DNA from: a virus | Direction: 5' to 3' (one strand) | Length of the DNA stretch: 39,596 nucleotides | Virus record (IMG/VR): IMGVR_UViG_3300028024_000018 | Span: 1-39,596 of that record | Part shown: piece by piece, positions 28,912 through 36,791 of the stretch | How the letters are laid out: each line of letters starts with the position of its first letter | How positions within the stretch are numbered: the first letter of the stretch is position 1 | Translations under genes and position numbers: made by a program | Notes under the pieces: model-generated | What the model saw: the letters and a program-made list of their open reading frames with translations, nothing else | What the model was told of the DNA's origin: nothing | The model's database searches: none

Positions 28912-28970
28912 ACAACATAATTATTTATGTTGTAGAGCCAGCCATTTAAAACTCAACATAAATAGTTGAG
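28912..28970. promoter_or_regulatory. Divergent control region with two dyads
   Basis: ACAACATAA / TTATGTTGT is a perfect 9-bp inverted repeat with a 4-base spacer (28912-28933). CTCAAC / GTTGAG (28952-28970) is a second. Each contains a TAAATA core, one reading left (28922-28927) and one right (28959-28964), toward the genes at 28892 and 28991. The left element includes CTACAACATAAATA, shared with 22828 and 25911. Likely paired promoters with overlapping operators. Confidence 0.6.
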
Positions 28971-28990
28971 CATTAACAAAGGAGAAGCGA

Positions 28991-29503
28991 ATGCAATTCG
29001 ACGCAAACAAAGCGAACAACCTGATCATTATCAGCAAAGAAGAGGTGCCCGACTTCTGGCACGTGATTCAACCCGGCCTCAAGTACATGGTGGAAGAGAA
29101 GCGCAACCCTGACGGGTGGACACCAAAGATCGTGTTCGACGCGCTGTATCAAGGCAAAGCATCTTGTGTCTTTACATCAATCTTCCGCAGCGAAGACCCA
29201 AAGCTTGGCTACAAGAACCGCGATGCAGCTATCGAAGACAGTTGCGGATTCGGCATCGTGCAGGTTCTTGACGGCCCAGACGGCAAGGCATTCCACATCT
29301 GGATTGCGGTTAGCAACGACACGACAAACAAAGCGCAAGCACCATCAATCCTGACTACGTTTCATGACGAGGTTTGGCAGCTAGCTAAAGATGCTGGGTG
29401 CAAGTACATCACATTCGGCAGCAACCAGAAATGGTGGGCCGATCTAGCACCGCGTTTCGGCTTTGAAGTGCAAGAGGTTAAGTACCGCGTGGAGGTCAAG
29501 TGA
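28991..29503 (+). CDS. Phage protein, possible GNAT-like fold
   Basis: A 170-residue protein with AAAGGAGAAG upstream. The segment F-T-S-I-F-R-S-E-D ... F-G-I-V-Q-V-L-D-G-P-D-G-K-A-F-H-I-W-I-A-V, then I-L-T-T-F-H-D-E-V-W-Q-L-A-K-D-A-G-C-K-Y-I-T-F-G-S-N, W-W-A-D-L-A-P-R-F-G-F-E-V follows the strand-helix-strand-R-x-G-F order of small GNAT acetyltransferases found beside phage structural genes. The acetyl-CoA R/Q-x-x-G-x-A loop is not clear, so activity is doubtful. Stop fused with the next start (TGATG). Confidence 0.7.
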   Translation: MQFDANKANNLIIISKEEVPDFWHVIQPGLKYMVEEKRNPDGWTPKIVFDALYQGKASCVFTSIFRSEDPKLGYKNRDAAIEDSCGFGIVQVLDGPDGKAFHIWIAVSNDTTNKAQAPSILTTFHDEVWQLAKDAGCKYITFGSNQKWWADLAPRFGFEVQEVKYRVEVK

Positions 29504-29925
29504 TGGAATACACATTGGCCGACCGAAACAAATACCACGCGCAGAAATGTGGGGCACGCATACGAGGCATCGACTTCAATCTCACATTTGATCAATGGTG
29601 GGATTGGTGGCAACAAACTAGAAAGTATCCGCAACGCGGAAAAGGTAAAGGGAAATACGTGATGGCTCGGTTCGGCGACATTGGCCCTTACGAGCTTGGA
29701 AATATCTACTGCTGCACTCATGGCGAAAACGTCACAGCAGCGCATAAGGGCGTTAAGCGGTCGCAAGCACATCGCGACAAACTCAGCGCAGCAAACCTTG
29801 GCAAGGTGCATGGGCCTCGTTCACAGGCAACGAAAGACCGTATCAGCGCCGCGCAAAAGGGGCGAGTATTCAGCGAAGAACATAAGGCGGCGATCCGCGC
29901 TGCTAAAGCAAAAGGAAAAAACTGA
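29503..29925 (+). CDS. HNH-like endonuclease with NUMOD3-type repeats (paralogue of 458-916)
   Basis: A 140-residue protein. N-terminal half: R-N-K-Y-H-A-Q-K-C-G-A-R-I-R-G-I-D-F-N-L-T-F-D-Q-W-W-D-W-W, then Y-V-M-A-R-F-G-D-I-G-P-Y-E-L-G-N-I-Y-C-C-T-H-G-E-N, the same layout as the left-end gene and the I-HmuI-like HNH core. The C-terminal half has three NUMOD3-like repeats (S-Q-A-H-R-D-K-L-S-A-A-N-L-G-K, A-T-K-D-R-I-S-A-A-Q-K-G-R, S-E-E-H-K-A-A-I-R-A-A-K-A-K-G-K). GGAGG precedes the ATG. It is tightly fused to genes on both sides (TGATG twice), so it is built into the operon rather than a loose insertion. Confidence 0.75.
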   Translation: MEYTLADRNKYHAQKCGARIRGIDFNLTFDQWWDWWQQTRKYPQRGKGKGKYVMARFGDIGPYELGNIYCCTHGENVTAAHKGVKRSQAHRDKLSAANLGKVHGPRSQATKDRISAAQKGRVFSEEHKAAIRAAKAKGKN

Positions 29926-30158
29926 TGGACGACCTAATCACAACAATCAACGGCTTGGCAACATACCCAAACATCACGGACCTGCACGCACTTGCCACGC
30001 AGATTCAAGCGTACAGCGCGAATGATCAACAGACCGTACTCGCAGCACTGACCAACAAACTGTTGGTGACTGACATCAAGCGATTGATGGGTGGGGATAT
30101 TCCAACAACTATGTTCGGTCCAGCGATCACACCACCTGACGCTAGCACGGATGTTTGA
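29925..30158 (+). CDS. Small phage protein, unknown function
   Basis: A 77-residue protein: M-D-D-L-I-T-T-I-N-G-L-A-T-Y-P-N-I-T-D-L-H-A-L-A-T-Q-I-Q-A-Y-S, helical with few charges, then a Pro/Thr-rich tail. Its ATG overlaps the stop of the HNH gene (TGATG), and its end overlaps the next gene by 8 bp. No recognised family; virion-assembly or tail-region context suggests a minor structural role. Confidence 0.7.
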   Translation: MDDLITTINGLATYPNITDLHALATQIQAYSANDQQTVLAALTNKLLVTDIKRLMGGDIPTTMFGPAITPPDASTDV

Positions 30159-30330
30159 TGTGCAGGTTACGGCGAGGCTAGAAGCAGCAAGCCTGATCTT
30201 CGAGATTCAAGTAAGAGACGAAGAAGGCAATGACCTAACAGACCTATTCCGTTTTTACAGCAGGTTCGAGGAAGAGGACATTGGAAACCCTGACCGAATC
30301 GACGTAACCATAAAGAAGCGCAAGCAGTAA
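30151..30330 (+). CDS. Small beta-rich phage protein
   Basis: A 59-residue protein from ATG 30151: M-F-D-V-Q-V-T-A-R-L-E-A-A-S-L-I-F-E-I-Q-V-R-D-E-E-G-N-D-L-T-D-L-F-R-F-Y. It ends in a basic strand (I-D-V-T-I-K-K-R-K-Q). Two long strands with a turn suggest a small beta domain. It overlaps the preceding gene by 8 bp and is followed at once by a terminator, so it closes the 28991 operon. Function unknown. Confidence 0.65.
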   Translation: MFDVQVTARLEAASLIFEIQVRDEEGNDLTDLFRFYSRFEEEDIGNPDRIDVTIKKRKQ

Positions 30331-30332
30331 CG

Positions 30333-30357
30333 AAAGCCACCGTCAGGTGGCTTTTTT
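30333..30357 (+). terminator. Terminator after the 28991-30330 operon
   Basis: AAAGCCACC / GGTGGCTTT, 9 bp closed by GTCA, running into further T residues. A GCTAAATAA element follows 19 bp later, repeating the terminator-then-element arrangement seen before terS and portal. Confidence 0.88.
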
Positions 30358-30375
30358 CATTTGATGGCTCCGCTC

Positions 30376-30384
30376 GCTAAATAA
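30376..30384 (+). promoter_or_regulatory. GCTAAATAA element before the fibre module
   Basis: Same 9-mer as upstream of terS and portal, here on the plus strand and 55 bp before the HNH-AP2 start. CGCTC/GAGCG hairpin potential follows. Candidate promoter for the late rightward fibre operon; no clear -35. Confidence 0.45.
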
Positions 30385-30438
30385 ATGTAACAACAAAACA
30401 CGCTCGGATTGGAGAGCGGCAAGCAGCGGAAACCAAAG

Positions 30439-30945
30439 ATGACAGAACTCACACAAGAGGCGCTAAAAAGCGTCCTGCATTACAGCCCAGAGACAGGGCT
30501 ATTCACCTACCTCGTAGATCACAAGCGCCACAAAGCTGGCGACATTGCTAACGGCAAGACAGACGCTGGATATATCCAAGTGTCCGTGTTCGCTAAGAAA
30601 TACTACGCACATCGCCTCGCGTTCTTCTACATGACAGGCGCGTTTCCCGATGCACTGGTTGACCACATCAACCGCGTTACGGCCGACAACCGTTGGTCGA
30701 ACCTGCGTCCCGCTACTCCAGCACAAAACACTTTCAATAGCCGTCTCCGCAAGGACAACACAAGCGGCTATCGCGGCGTCTGCAAATCAGGCAACGAATT
30801 TTCCGCATACGTAACCTTTGAACGAAAGCGCCACTACCTCGGCAATTACAGCACGGCTAAAGAAGCTGGTGATGTCGCAGCGGCAGCACGCTTGAAGTTC
30901 TATGGTGAGTTTGCAGGCCCAACAACAACTACAAAAGGGGCATGA
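30439..30945 (+). CDS. HNH endonuclease with C-terminal AP2 domain
   Basis: A 168-residue protein typical of free-standing phage homing nucleases. Residues 57-90 give A-H-R-L-A-F-F-Y-M-T-G-A-F-P-D-A-L-V-D-H-I-N and D-N-R-W-S-N-L-R, the HNH core with D75-H76, N78 and N88. Residues about 108-160 (S-G-Y-R-G-V ... F-S-A-Y-V-T-F ... Y-L-G-N-Y-S-T-A-K-E-A-G-D-V-A-A-A-A-R-L-K-F-Y-G-E-F-A) are an AP2 DNA-binding domain. I use ATG 30439; a TTG ten codons earlier is open but less likely. It sits at the head of the fibre module, a common insertion place. Confidence 0.9.
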   Translation: MTELTQEALKSVLHYSPETGLFTYLVDHKRHKAGDIANGKTDAGYIQVSVFAKKYYAHRLAFFYMTGAFPDALVDHINRVTADNRWSNLRPATPAQNTFNSRLRKDNTSGYRGVCKSGNEFSAYVTFERKRHYLGNYSTAKEAGDVAAAARLKFYGEFAGPTTTTKGA

Positions 30946-30948
30946 CAA

Positions 30949-31320
30949 ATGGCCTATCCATTTTACGCGGGTCAGACATTCAACTACCAAGGTTCGCTTA
31001 CTTTTTTCTTCAACGCTAAGAGTGCGATCTCAGGTGACTCTACCCAGCAACCCGATTACAGCCAATGGGCGATCAACGCTTGGCTGTATGACCAAACAGG
31101 CGAAATCCTGATTGCGACTATCCCAGTCGCCAACGTTTCAAACACGCTAGTACCTGCAAGTAACGGCCTATACACGATGAGCGTGCCAGCTTCCGTTACA
31201 GCGCAATGGCCTATTGGCAAGGCCCAGCTAATCGTACAAGTCACAACCGACTCAGGGGCAGTAATTCCCACGGCTCCGCAATGGCTTCGAATCAAAGCAC
31301 TACCAGGAATCAATCAATGA
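30949..31320 (+). CDS. Small tail/baseplate-associated protein
   Basis: A 123-residue beta-rich protein (Y-A-G-Q-T-F-N-Y-Q-G-S-L-T-F-F-F-N-A-K, W-A-I-N-A-W-L-Y-D-Q-T-G-E-I-L-I-A-T-I, Y-T-M-S-V-P, W-P-I-G-K-A-Q-L-I-V-Q-V-T-T-D-S-G). An Ig-like or BppU-like upper fibre domain is plausible. GGGG precedes its ATG, and its stop fuses with the start of the long fibre gene (ATGA at 31317). It probably links the fibre to the tail; that role is inferred from position. Confidence 0.75.
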   Translation: MAYPFYAGQTFNYQGSLTFFFNAKSAISGDSTQQPDYSQWAINAWLYDQTGEILIATIPVANVSNTLVPASNGLYTMSVPASVTAQWPIGKAQLIVQVTTDSGAVIPTAPQWLRIKALPGINQ

Positions 31321-34300
31321 GTAACAACAACGACAACACACAACTCATATTCACGCTTGAAGGAGACCAGAACCAGCTAGTAGCTAACTTCGGTCCATTC
31401 TTGCCAATGCAGCTTCCAAACACGCTGCAAGATATGGTGAACACAATCGCTGATGCGCAAACATCAGTGCAAGGTGCGAGCGACGCCGCTAACACGGCAA
31501 CAGCACAAGCCAACTTGGCTCAAGCTAGCGCGAACAACTCAGCAGCAAGTGCAGCACAGGCGCAAACATACGCGACTACGGCAACCACTCAAGCTTCTAA
31601 CGCTTCTACTAGCGCAACGAATGCCCTTGGTAGCGCCAACGCGGCGAAGACCTCAGAGAACAATGCAAAGACATCTGAGAGCAACGCGAGCGCAAGCGCA
31701 GGAGCAGCATCACAAAGCCAAACAGCGGCAGCTACATCAGCCACGAATGCGGCTACAAGCGCAACAGCAGCAGCAAGCAGCGCGACAGCAGCTAGCGCAA
31801 GCCAAACAGCAGCGGCAGGTTCCCAGACAGCAGCAAAGACCTCTGAGACCAACGCTAAGACTTCCGAGACAAACGCGGGTAATAGCGCTACAGCGGCAGC
31901 AACAAGCGCAAGCACAGCCACAACTCAGGCAACGAATGCGGGTAACAGCGCAACAGCAGCGGCTACATCAGCGACTAACGCGGGCAATAGCGCAACGTCA
32001 GCTTCAACAAGCGCGAGCACCGCGACAACACAGGCGACTAACGCAAGCAACTCCGCAACAGCAGCGGCTACATCGGCAACCAATGCGGCAACTAGCGCGA
32101 CAGCAGCGGCAGCTTCTGCAAACGGGCTTAACGGCATCGTAACTGTTCCTGTTACCTCATCAGCAATGACGCTGTCAACCGCGCAGTTTGGTAACGGCAT
32201 GATCGTTTTCACTGGCGCTCTCACAGCGAACACAACAATCACTGTCCCTGCTACTGCTCACCCATTCATTGCTGTCAACAACACGACAGGCCTTTTCAGC
32301 CTGACGTTCGCAATGACTGGCGGTTCTAAGACAGTCGCTGTTCCACAAAGCAAAGCGGGTTCACTGTACTGCGACGGAACAACAGGAGTGGCCGGTGCAT
32401 CATCAAGCACTTCAGGCTTGCAGTTCTCCAAGCATACGGAAGTCACTGCTGACACGACGCTTGATCTGACACATGCAGGTTCGATCGTAATTGTTAAAAC
32501 GGCAGGCGTGTCAATCACATTACCCCTTGCAATCAGCTACCAAGCAGGCGCCGGTATTGTTGTTATCAACTATTCAAGCGGTGTGGTCTATGTAAAAACA
32601 CAAGGAACAGATGCGACGGACTTAGGCAACTGGGTCAATCTGGCCGTCTGCGACAACATGTTTTACGAGTCAACCGGTACAACTGCTGCATTGGCCTCAG
32701 GCAATGTGAACTGGAAGATTGCAGGCTACAGTAACTGGTTTTCACCAACATACTACGGTTTGACACTGGCTAGTGGCGCACTGAAATTCCCAGACGGTAC
32801 GACTCAGTCCACGGCAAACAGCACAACCGCACCAACAAGCACGCTTTACACACCTGCTGCAAGCGCGACAAAGATCGTCACAAGCGGTTATAACGTAGGC
32901 TTCGTTCAGGTCTACCAAAATGGCGTGCGCCTTGTATCTGGCAGCGACTATACGGCAACTGACGGTACTAACGTCAATCTGACAGTAGCGGCAAGCGGGA
33001 CTGACCAATACGAAGTGCTGACGCGAGTCACATACACGCCATCAATGGCAGTGCAACCAACTTCCGTTCAATACACGCCAAGCGCAGGTGCTACGTCAAT
33101 TACCGTTTCTCCATACTCCGTAGGCTACGTTGATCTGTATATGAACGGTACACGTCTGTTGAAGGGTATCGACTTCACAGCTACAGACGGCACGACTATT
33201 CAGTTCAACGGCTTCACAGCAGCGGCAAACGACTCCTTTGAAGTTGTTAGCCAAACACCAGTTGCGGTAAGCGGGATGCTTCCGCTGATTGGTGGAACGT
33301 TGACAGGGAACTTGGGCTTTAGCGCAACTGGCGCTCGCATTACTGGTGATTTCACAAACGCAACAAGCAACAGCCGCACACTATTTCAATCATCAACAAC
33401 TGATGGTGTGACGTCAGTCGGTGCTATTCCTAACGGCGTTGGCACTACAGCTCAGTTCGCGGCTTACAACAAACCAGACACGACAAACAGCGTGGCCGCT
33501 CGTATGGGCGTCAATGCAGCCGGTGTCTATTTGGATTCGTATGCTAATGGCTCAGCAACCGCAATGGCTTTGCAATTACAAATTGGCAGCGGCCCAAAGC
33601 TTACGATTGAACCCACATACGGCTTTGTTGGTATTGGTAAAACACCACTTGGCACATCAAGCTCATCACACGGCCGTTTGCAGGTTCAAGGCGCGATCAA
33701 TGCAGAAGGTTACGATGGTAGCGGCAATGGCGGTCAAATTCGATGGATGAATAACAACGCAAGTGGTTATGCATCATTTTTCCGAGATGACGGAAGCTCT
33801 TGTTACCTGATGCAGTCAACGACTCCATACGGCAACTTTGACACTAAGCGACCGTTTGTCTTTACCCACACTACTGGAAACGTGGGTATCGCAACTGATA
33901 ACACGTCATACACGACAATCGGTTCGCAAGGCATTTTATCGTCAGCAGCTTTGAGTATTTCAGGTATCGGTGGTGGTTACACTCTGGGCTTGCGTAATTC
34001 AGCATCAACCGGTGGTTCACTGTGGGCAATTGGTCCCGATGCATCAAACAGCTTTGTGGTTTACAACCAAGGAGCAACTGGTTGCTACATTGTCAACGGC
34101 GGAGCGTCATGGGCGTCAAACTCTGACGAGCGACTGAAGAACGTCCGCAGCCAAATTACTGGCGCTCTTGACGCAGTTGGTTCGCTGCAAACAATGCGTT
34201 ATACATGGAAGGAAGACGACGATTACAACACGGCAATGAATTTGCCTGATGACTCACGCGTCTACGTTGGTTTGATTGCGCAAGAAGTACAAGCCGTGTT

Positions 34301-34493
34301 GCCAGAAGCTGTTTCAACAGCACCAAACGGTTATCTGGGTGTTGAATACTCTACAGTGGTTCCGCTAGCTCTTGCTGCCATCAAAGAACTTAAGACTGCG
34401 AAGGAAGCGCAAGACGGCGAAATCGCAGCAATGAAACAACAAATATCAGAGCTAGTGGCAGCAGTCGCAGCTTTGCAGTCAAAACAAGGATAA
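31317..34493 (+). CDS. Long tail fibre with Ala/Ser/Thr repeats and S74 chaperone
   Basis: A 1058-residue receptor-binding fibre. The N-terminus (L-I-F-T-L-E-G-D-Q-N-Q-L-V) anchors it. Residues about 50-275 are a phage-fibre repeat rich in A-T-S-A-x-N-A-x-x-S motifs. Two related beta domains near 510-640 share Y-T-P-x-A-x-A-T and Y-x-V-G-[FY]-V. The C-terminal ~123 residues open with S-D-E-R-L-K-N, the S74 intramolecular chaperone that trims itself after folding the trimer, and end in a coiled coil. The start at 31317 is set by the ATGA overlap. The shaft repeats are coding, not a DNA repeat array. Confidence 0.92.
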   Translation: MSNNNDNTQLIFTLEGDQNQLVANFGPFLPMQLPNTLQDMVNTIADAQTSVQGASDAANTATAQANLAQASANNSAASAAQAQTYATTATTQASNASTSATNALGSANAAKTSENNAKTSESNASASAGAASQSQTAAATSATNAATSATAAASSATAASASQTAAAGSQTAAKTSETNAKTSETNAGNSATAAATSASTATTQATNAGNSATAAATSATNAGNSATSASTSASTATTQATNASNSATAAATSATNAATSATAAAASANGLNGIVTVPVTSSAMTLSTAQFGNGMIVFTGALTANTTITVPATAHPFIAVNNTTGLFSLTFAMTGGSKTVAVPQSKAGSLYCDGTTGVAGASSSTSGLQFSKHTEVTADTTLDLTHAGSIVIVKTAGVSITLPLAISYQAGAGIVVINYSSGVVYVKTQGTDATDLGNWVNLAVCDNMFYESTGTTAALASGNVNWKIAGYSNWFSPTYYGLTLASGALKFPDGTTQSTANSTTAPTSTLYTPAASATKIVTSGYNVGFVQVYQNGVRLVSGSDYTATDGTNVNLTVAASGTDQYEVLTRVTYTPSMAVQPTSVQYTPSAGATSITVSPYSVGYVDLYMNGTRLLKGIDFTATDGTTIQFNGFTAAANDSFEVVSQTPVAVSGMLPLIGGTLTGNLGFSATGARITGDFTNATSNSRTLFQSSTTDGVTSVGAIPNGVGTTAQFAAYNKPDTTNSVAARMGVNAAGVYLDSYANGSATAMALQLQIGSGPKLTIEPTYGFVGIGKTPLGTSSSSHGRLQVQGAINAEGYDGSGNGGQIRWMNNNASGYASFFRDDGSSCYLMQSTTPYGNFDTKRPFVFTHTTGNVGIATDNTSYTTIGSQGILSSAALSISGIGGGYTLGLRNSASTGGSLWAIGPDASNSFVVYNQGATGCYIVNGGASWASNSDERLKNVRSQITGALDAVGSLQTMRYTWKEDDDYNTAMNLPDDSRVYVGLIAQEVQAVLPEAVSTAPNGYLGVEYSTVVPLALAAIKELKTAKEAQDGEIAAMKQQISELVAAVAALQSKQG

Positions 34494-34499
34494 GAATAA

Positions 34500-35498
34500 A
34501 TGACATCGCAAGCTTATAACGCGGCTCGCGAAGTGGACATCTATGCGGGTGTCCCCTTCTCAAACCGCAATTACATCGTTGATGGCAACTTTGATAGTTG
34601 GATCAACTCTTCAACCGTACTCGGTGTGGCTGGATTCAACAACAACAGCGCCACCATGTATTACAACTATGCGGGTCAAGCGGGAAACGCGACTATCACT
34701 CGCACGTCATGGCCTATGGGCACTGAGCCTGTCGGGATGACGTCACCAACGGTCAATTACCTGAGCCACCAGCAAACAGTCACATCGACCGGTACGGTAG
34801 CAAACGGACTGGCGCCGTACATGAACGGGCGCGTTGAATCAGTACGCACGTTATCAGGCCGCTCTGCCACATTCAGCTGCTGGTTATGGGTCGCATCTGG
34901 GACACAAACAATCACCAACGTGCTGATGCGTCAAGGCTTCGGTACAGGCGGTTCACCGTCCGGGACAGTTATTATCGACCCAACAGTGAACTGGGTTGTA
35001 ACGACCACACCACAACGTTTTTCGGTACGTGTAGATTTCCCAAGCGTAGCCGGTAAAACATTTGGCACGGATGGTAAGGACTGCTTGTATATTGGTATTT
35101 GGTTCCCGACGACATCAGGTTATACGATCAACACTTCACAGTGGCAACTTGAAGCCTGCTCAGCAAATGCCCCAGCGGTAGGTTTGCCTACTGCGTTTGA
35201 GTATCGCGGTGCGCAAGCAGAAATCGCTCGTATTCAACGTTATTTTCAAAGTGGTGCTACTGGTTGGGAATTTCCCGGACCAGCGACTGGGACCTATTCA
35301 TGCGCTCAATGGGTGACGCTGCCAGTAATCATGCGCGGTGCTCCAAATATCGTAATGGGAACGCCATCAGAAAACTCGGTTGCCGGTACTATTAGCGTTG
35401 GGCCAGTCAATGCAGGTTCATTCCGTTATTTTTCAAATAACGCTGGTTCAGGCACTACGCTGTACACCAATTCGTACACGGCCGACGCTCGCCTATAA
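34500..35498 (+). CDS. Tail fibre / carbohydrate-binding-type protein
   Basis: A 332-residue beta-rich protein. N-R-N-Y-I-V-D-G-N-F-D-S-W followed by V-A-G-F-N-N-N-S-A-T-M-Y-Y, Y-M-N-G-R-V-E-S-V-R-T-L-S-G-R-S-A-T-F-S-C-W-L-W-V and W-Q-L-E-A-C matches phage receptor-binding domains with a jelly-roll carbohydrate-binding module (residues about 25-215). E-Y-R-G-A-Q-A-E-I-A-R-I-Q-R-Y-F, near 235-250, begins a second domain. It follows the long fibre by 6 bp with AGGATAAG as ribosome site. It probably binds host surface glycan. Confidence 0.85.
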   Translation: MTSQAYNAAREVDIYAGVPFSNRNYIVDGNFDSWINSSTVLGVAGFNNNSATMYYNYAGQAGNATITRTSWPMGTEPVGMTSPTVNYLSHQQTVTSTGTVANGLAPYMNGRVESVRTLSGRSATFSCWLWVASGTQTITNVLMRQGFGTGGSPSGTVIIDPTVNWVVTTTPQRFSVRVDFPSVAGKTFGTDGKDCLYIGIWFPTTSGYTINTSQWQLEACSANAPAVGLPTAFEYRGAQAEIARIQRYFQSGATGWEFPGPATGTYSCAQWVTLPVIMRGAPNIVMGTPSENSVAGTISVGPVNAGSFRYFSNNAGSGTTLYTNSYTADARL

Positions 35499-35528
35499 AT
35501 AAATCACATGGAGGGCAAACTGCCCTCC
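35494..35528 (+). promoter_or_regulatory. TATAAATA and leader hairpin before the second S74 fibre
   Basis: TATAAATA (35494-35501) overlaps the end of the previous gene. GGAGGGCA / TGCCCTCC, an 8-bp hairpin with a 3-base loop (35510-35528), follows, with no U-run. It may be a promoter with structured leader or an attenuator between fibre genes. Confidence 0.45.
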
Positions 35529-35550
35529 CTAACAGAATAAGAATAATAAT

Positions 35551-36654
35551 ATGGCAAGTACTAATGCTAACAACACGGCGCACGCTGTTGACACGTTAAA
35601 CAACCAAACCATTGGTGGAGTCAAGACCTTCACTGGCGCTAACACTATCATCAATGGCGGAGTCTATGCATACGGTGGGGTGATCGAACTTGGTTCATCA
35701 ACTGGTGCATCAACACCCTTCATCGATTTCCATACAACCGCAGGCGCTAACGATTACGATTCGCGCATCATCGCAACCGGTGGCACTGCTGGTACAAATG
35801 GACAGGGGATTCTAAACTACACAGCGGGCGGCGGTCACGTCTTCACTGGCAACACACAATTTACGAATTCGTTTATAAAACTCTACAGCGCCACTAGCTT
35901 GAGTGGCTACCTTTACTTGACCTCAAGTAGCGGCAGCTACAGCCCATTCTTGCGTAGCAATAGCTCAACGGCTGGTCAATACTGTGTCGAAGTTGTGAAT
36001 TCGGCTAACACTAACGTGAACTTTACCGTGTTTGATGACGGGCGTGCGACTGTGCGCCAGACACTGAACATCGGTAATGCGGTCAACGCCAACAAGACGA
36101 TTATTGGTCAATTCGGACCTGGCTATGGTGCGGCGATTGTTTGCAACCCAATCGTTGATGGCGCGACTGCTTTAATCACAACATCAACCGGCGGCGCAAC
36201 AGCAGGTTCGATCGTGATTAACGGCACGACCACCGCGTATAACACCTCGTCAGATTATCGAATCAAGTCCAACTACGCGCCTATCACTGGTGCTCGTGAC
36301 ACTCTTAACCAGATCAAGTTTTACAACGGCAACATCGAAGAAGTCGCTGATAAGGTCGATTACGTGATCGCGCATGAGTTGCAAGAGGTCTTGCCGTTTG
36401 CAGTACACGGCGAGAAGGATGCAATGGGTATTTGGACGCCGATCTATCGTGAAGGGTTCGATCCAACACAAGCGGAACCTACAGCGGACGACATCGTTGA
36501 TGTTAAGCAGGATCGCGAGTTGCAAGCAGTGGACTACTCCAAGCTGATTCCACGTATCGGCGCAGCAGTGCAGGAGCAGGATGCAGTGATCGTCACACTG
36601 CAAGCTCAAGTGGCAGACCTGCTTGATCGCATCGCAAAGCTGGAAGCGAAGTAA
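35551..36654 (+). CDS. Second tail fibre with S74-type chaperone
   Basis: A 367-residue fibre protein. The beta-helical body has repeating G-G-V, T-G-A-N-T-I-I-N-G and G-N-T-Q-F-T motifs. Residues about 232 onward (S-S-D-Y-R-I-K-S-N-Y-A-P-I-T-G-A-R-D-T-L-N-Q-I-K-F-Y) form an S74 chaperone, followed by A-H-E-L-Q-E-V-L-P-F-A-V-x-G-E-K-D-A and a final coiled coil (V-A-D-L-L-D-R-I-A-K-L-E-A-K). A second self-cleaving fibre in the same operon suggests a branched or alternative receptor apparatus. Followed by a terminator. Confidence 0.9.
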   Translation: MASTNANNTAHAVDTLNNQTIGGVKTFTGANTIINGGVYAYGGVIELGSSTGASTPFIDFHTTAGANDYDSRIIATGGTAGTNGQGILNYTAGGGHVFTGNTQFTNSFIKLYSATSLSGYLYLTSSSGSYSPFLRSNSSTAGQYCVEVVNSANTNVNFTVFDDGRATVRQTLNIGNAVNANKTIIGQFGPGYGAAIVCNPIVDGATALITTSTGGATAGSIVINGTTTAYNTSSDYRIKSNYAPITGARDTLNQIKFYNGNIEEVADKVDYVIAHELQEVLPFAVHGEKDAMGIWTPIYREGFDPTQAEPTADDIVDVKQDRELQAVDYSKLIPRIGAAVQEQDAVIVTLQAQVADLLDRIAKLEAK

Positions 36655-36678
36655 GCGCAGCAGCAGCGTGTCACCACT

Positions 36679-36709
36679 AAGGGAGTAGCCAAAAGCTGCT
36701 CCCTTTTTT
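36679..36709 (+). terminator. Terminator after the fibre operon
   Basis: AAGGGAGTAGC / GCTGCTCCCTT, an 11-bp stem with one G-U pair and a 5-base loop, followed by TTTT. Confidence 0.88.
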
Positions 36710-36791
36710 CATTGGGGCGTCACTTGGTTGTTGATCCTACCAACCATGTCTTTAGACTGGTTTTGTGGCAAATAACTTAGGAAAACAAACC

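Noticed and set aside
31467-32130. Repeat array resembling a tandem DNA repeat or CRISPR
   Set aside because: No regular spacer structure; the repeats are in-frame Ala/Ser/Thr codons of the fibre shaft.
16022-35501. Treating every bare TAAATA as a promoter
   Set aside because: A 6-mer is expected about 19 times by chance on both strands of this length; only the 8-mer and longer shared elements near gene starts carry weight.
31317-36654. Diversity-generating retroelement targeting fibres
   Set aside because: No reverse transcriptase, accessory gene or template/variable repeat pair was found.
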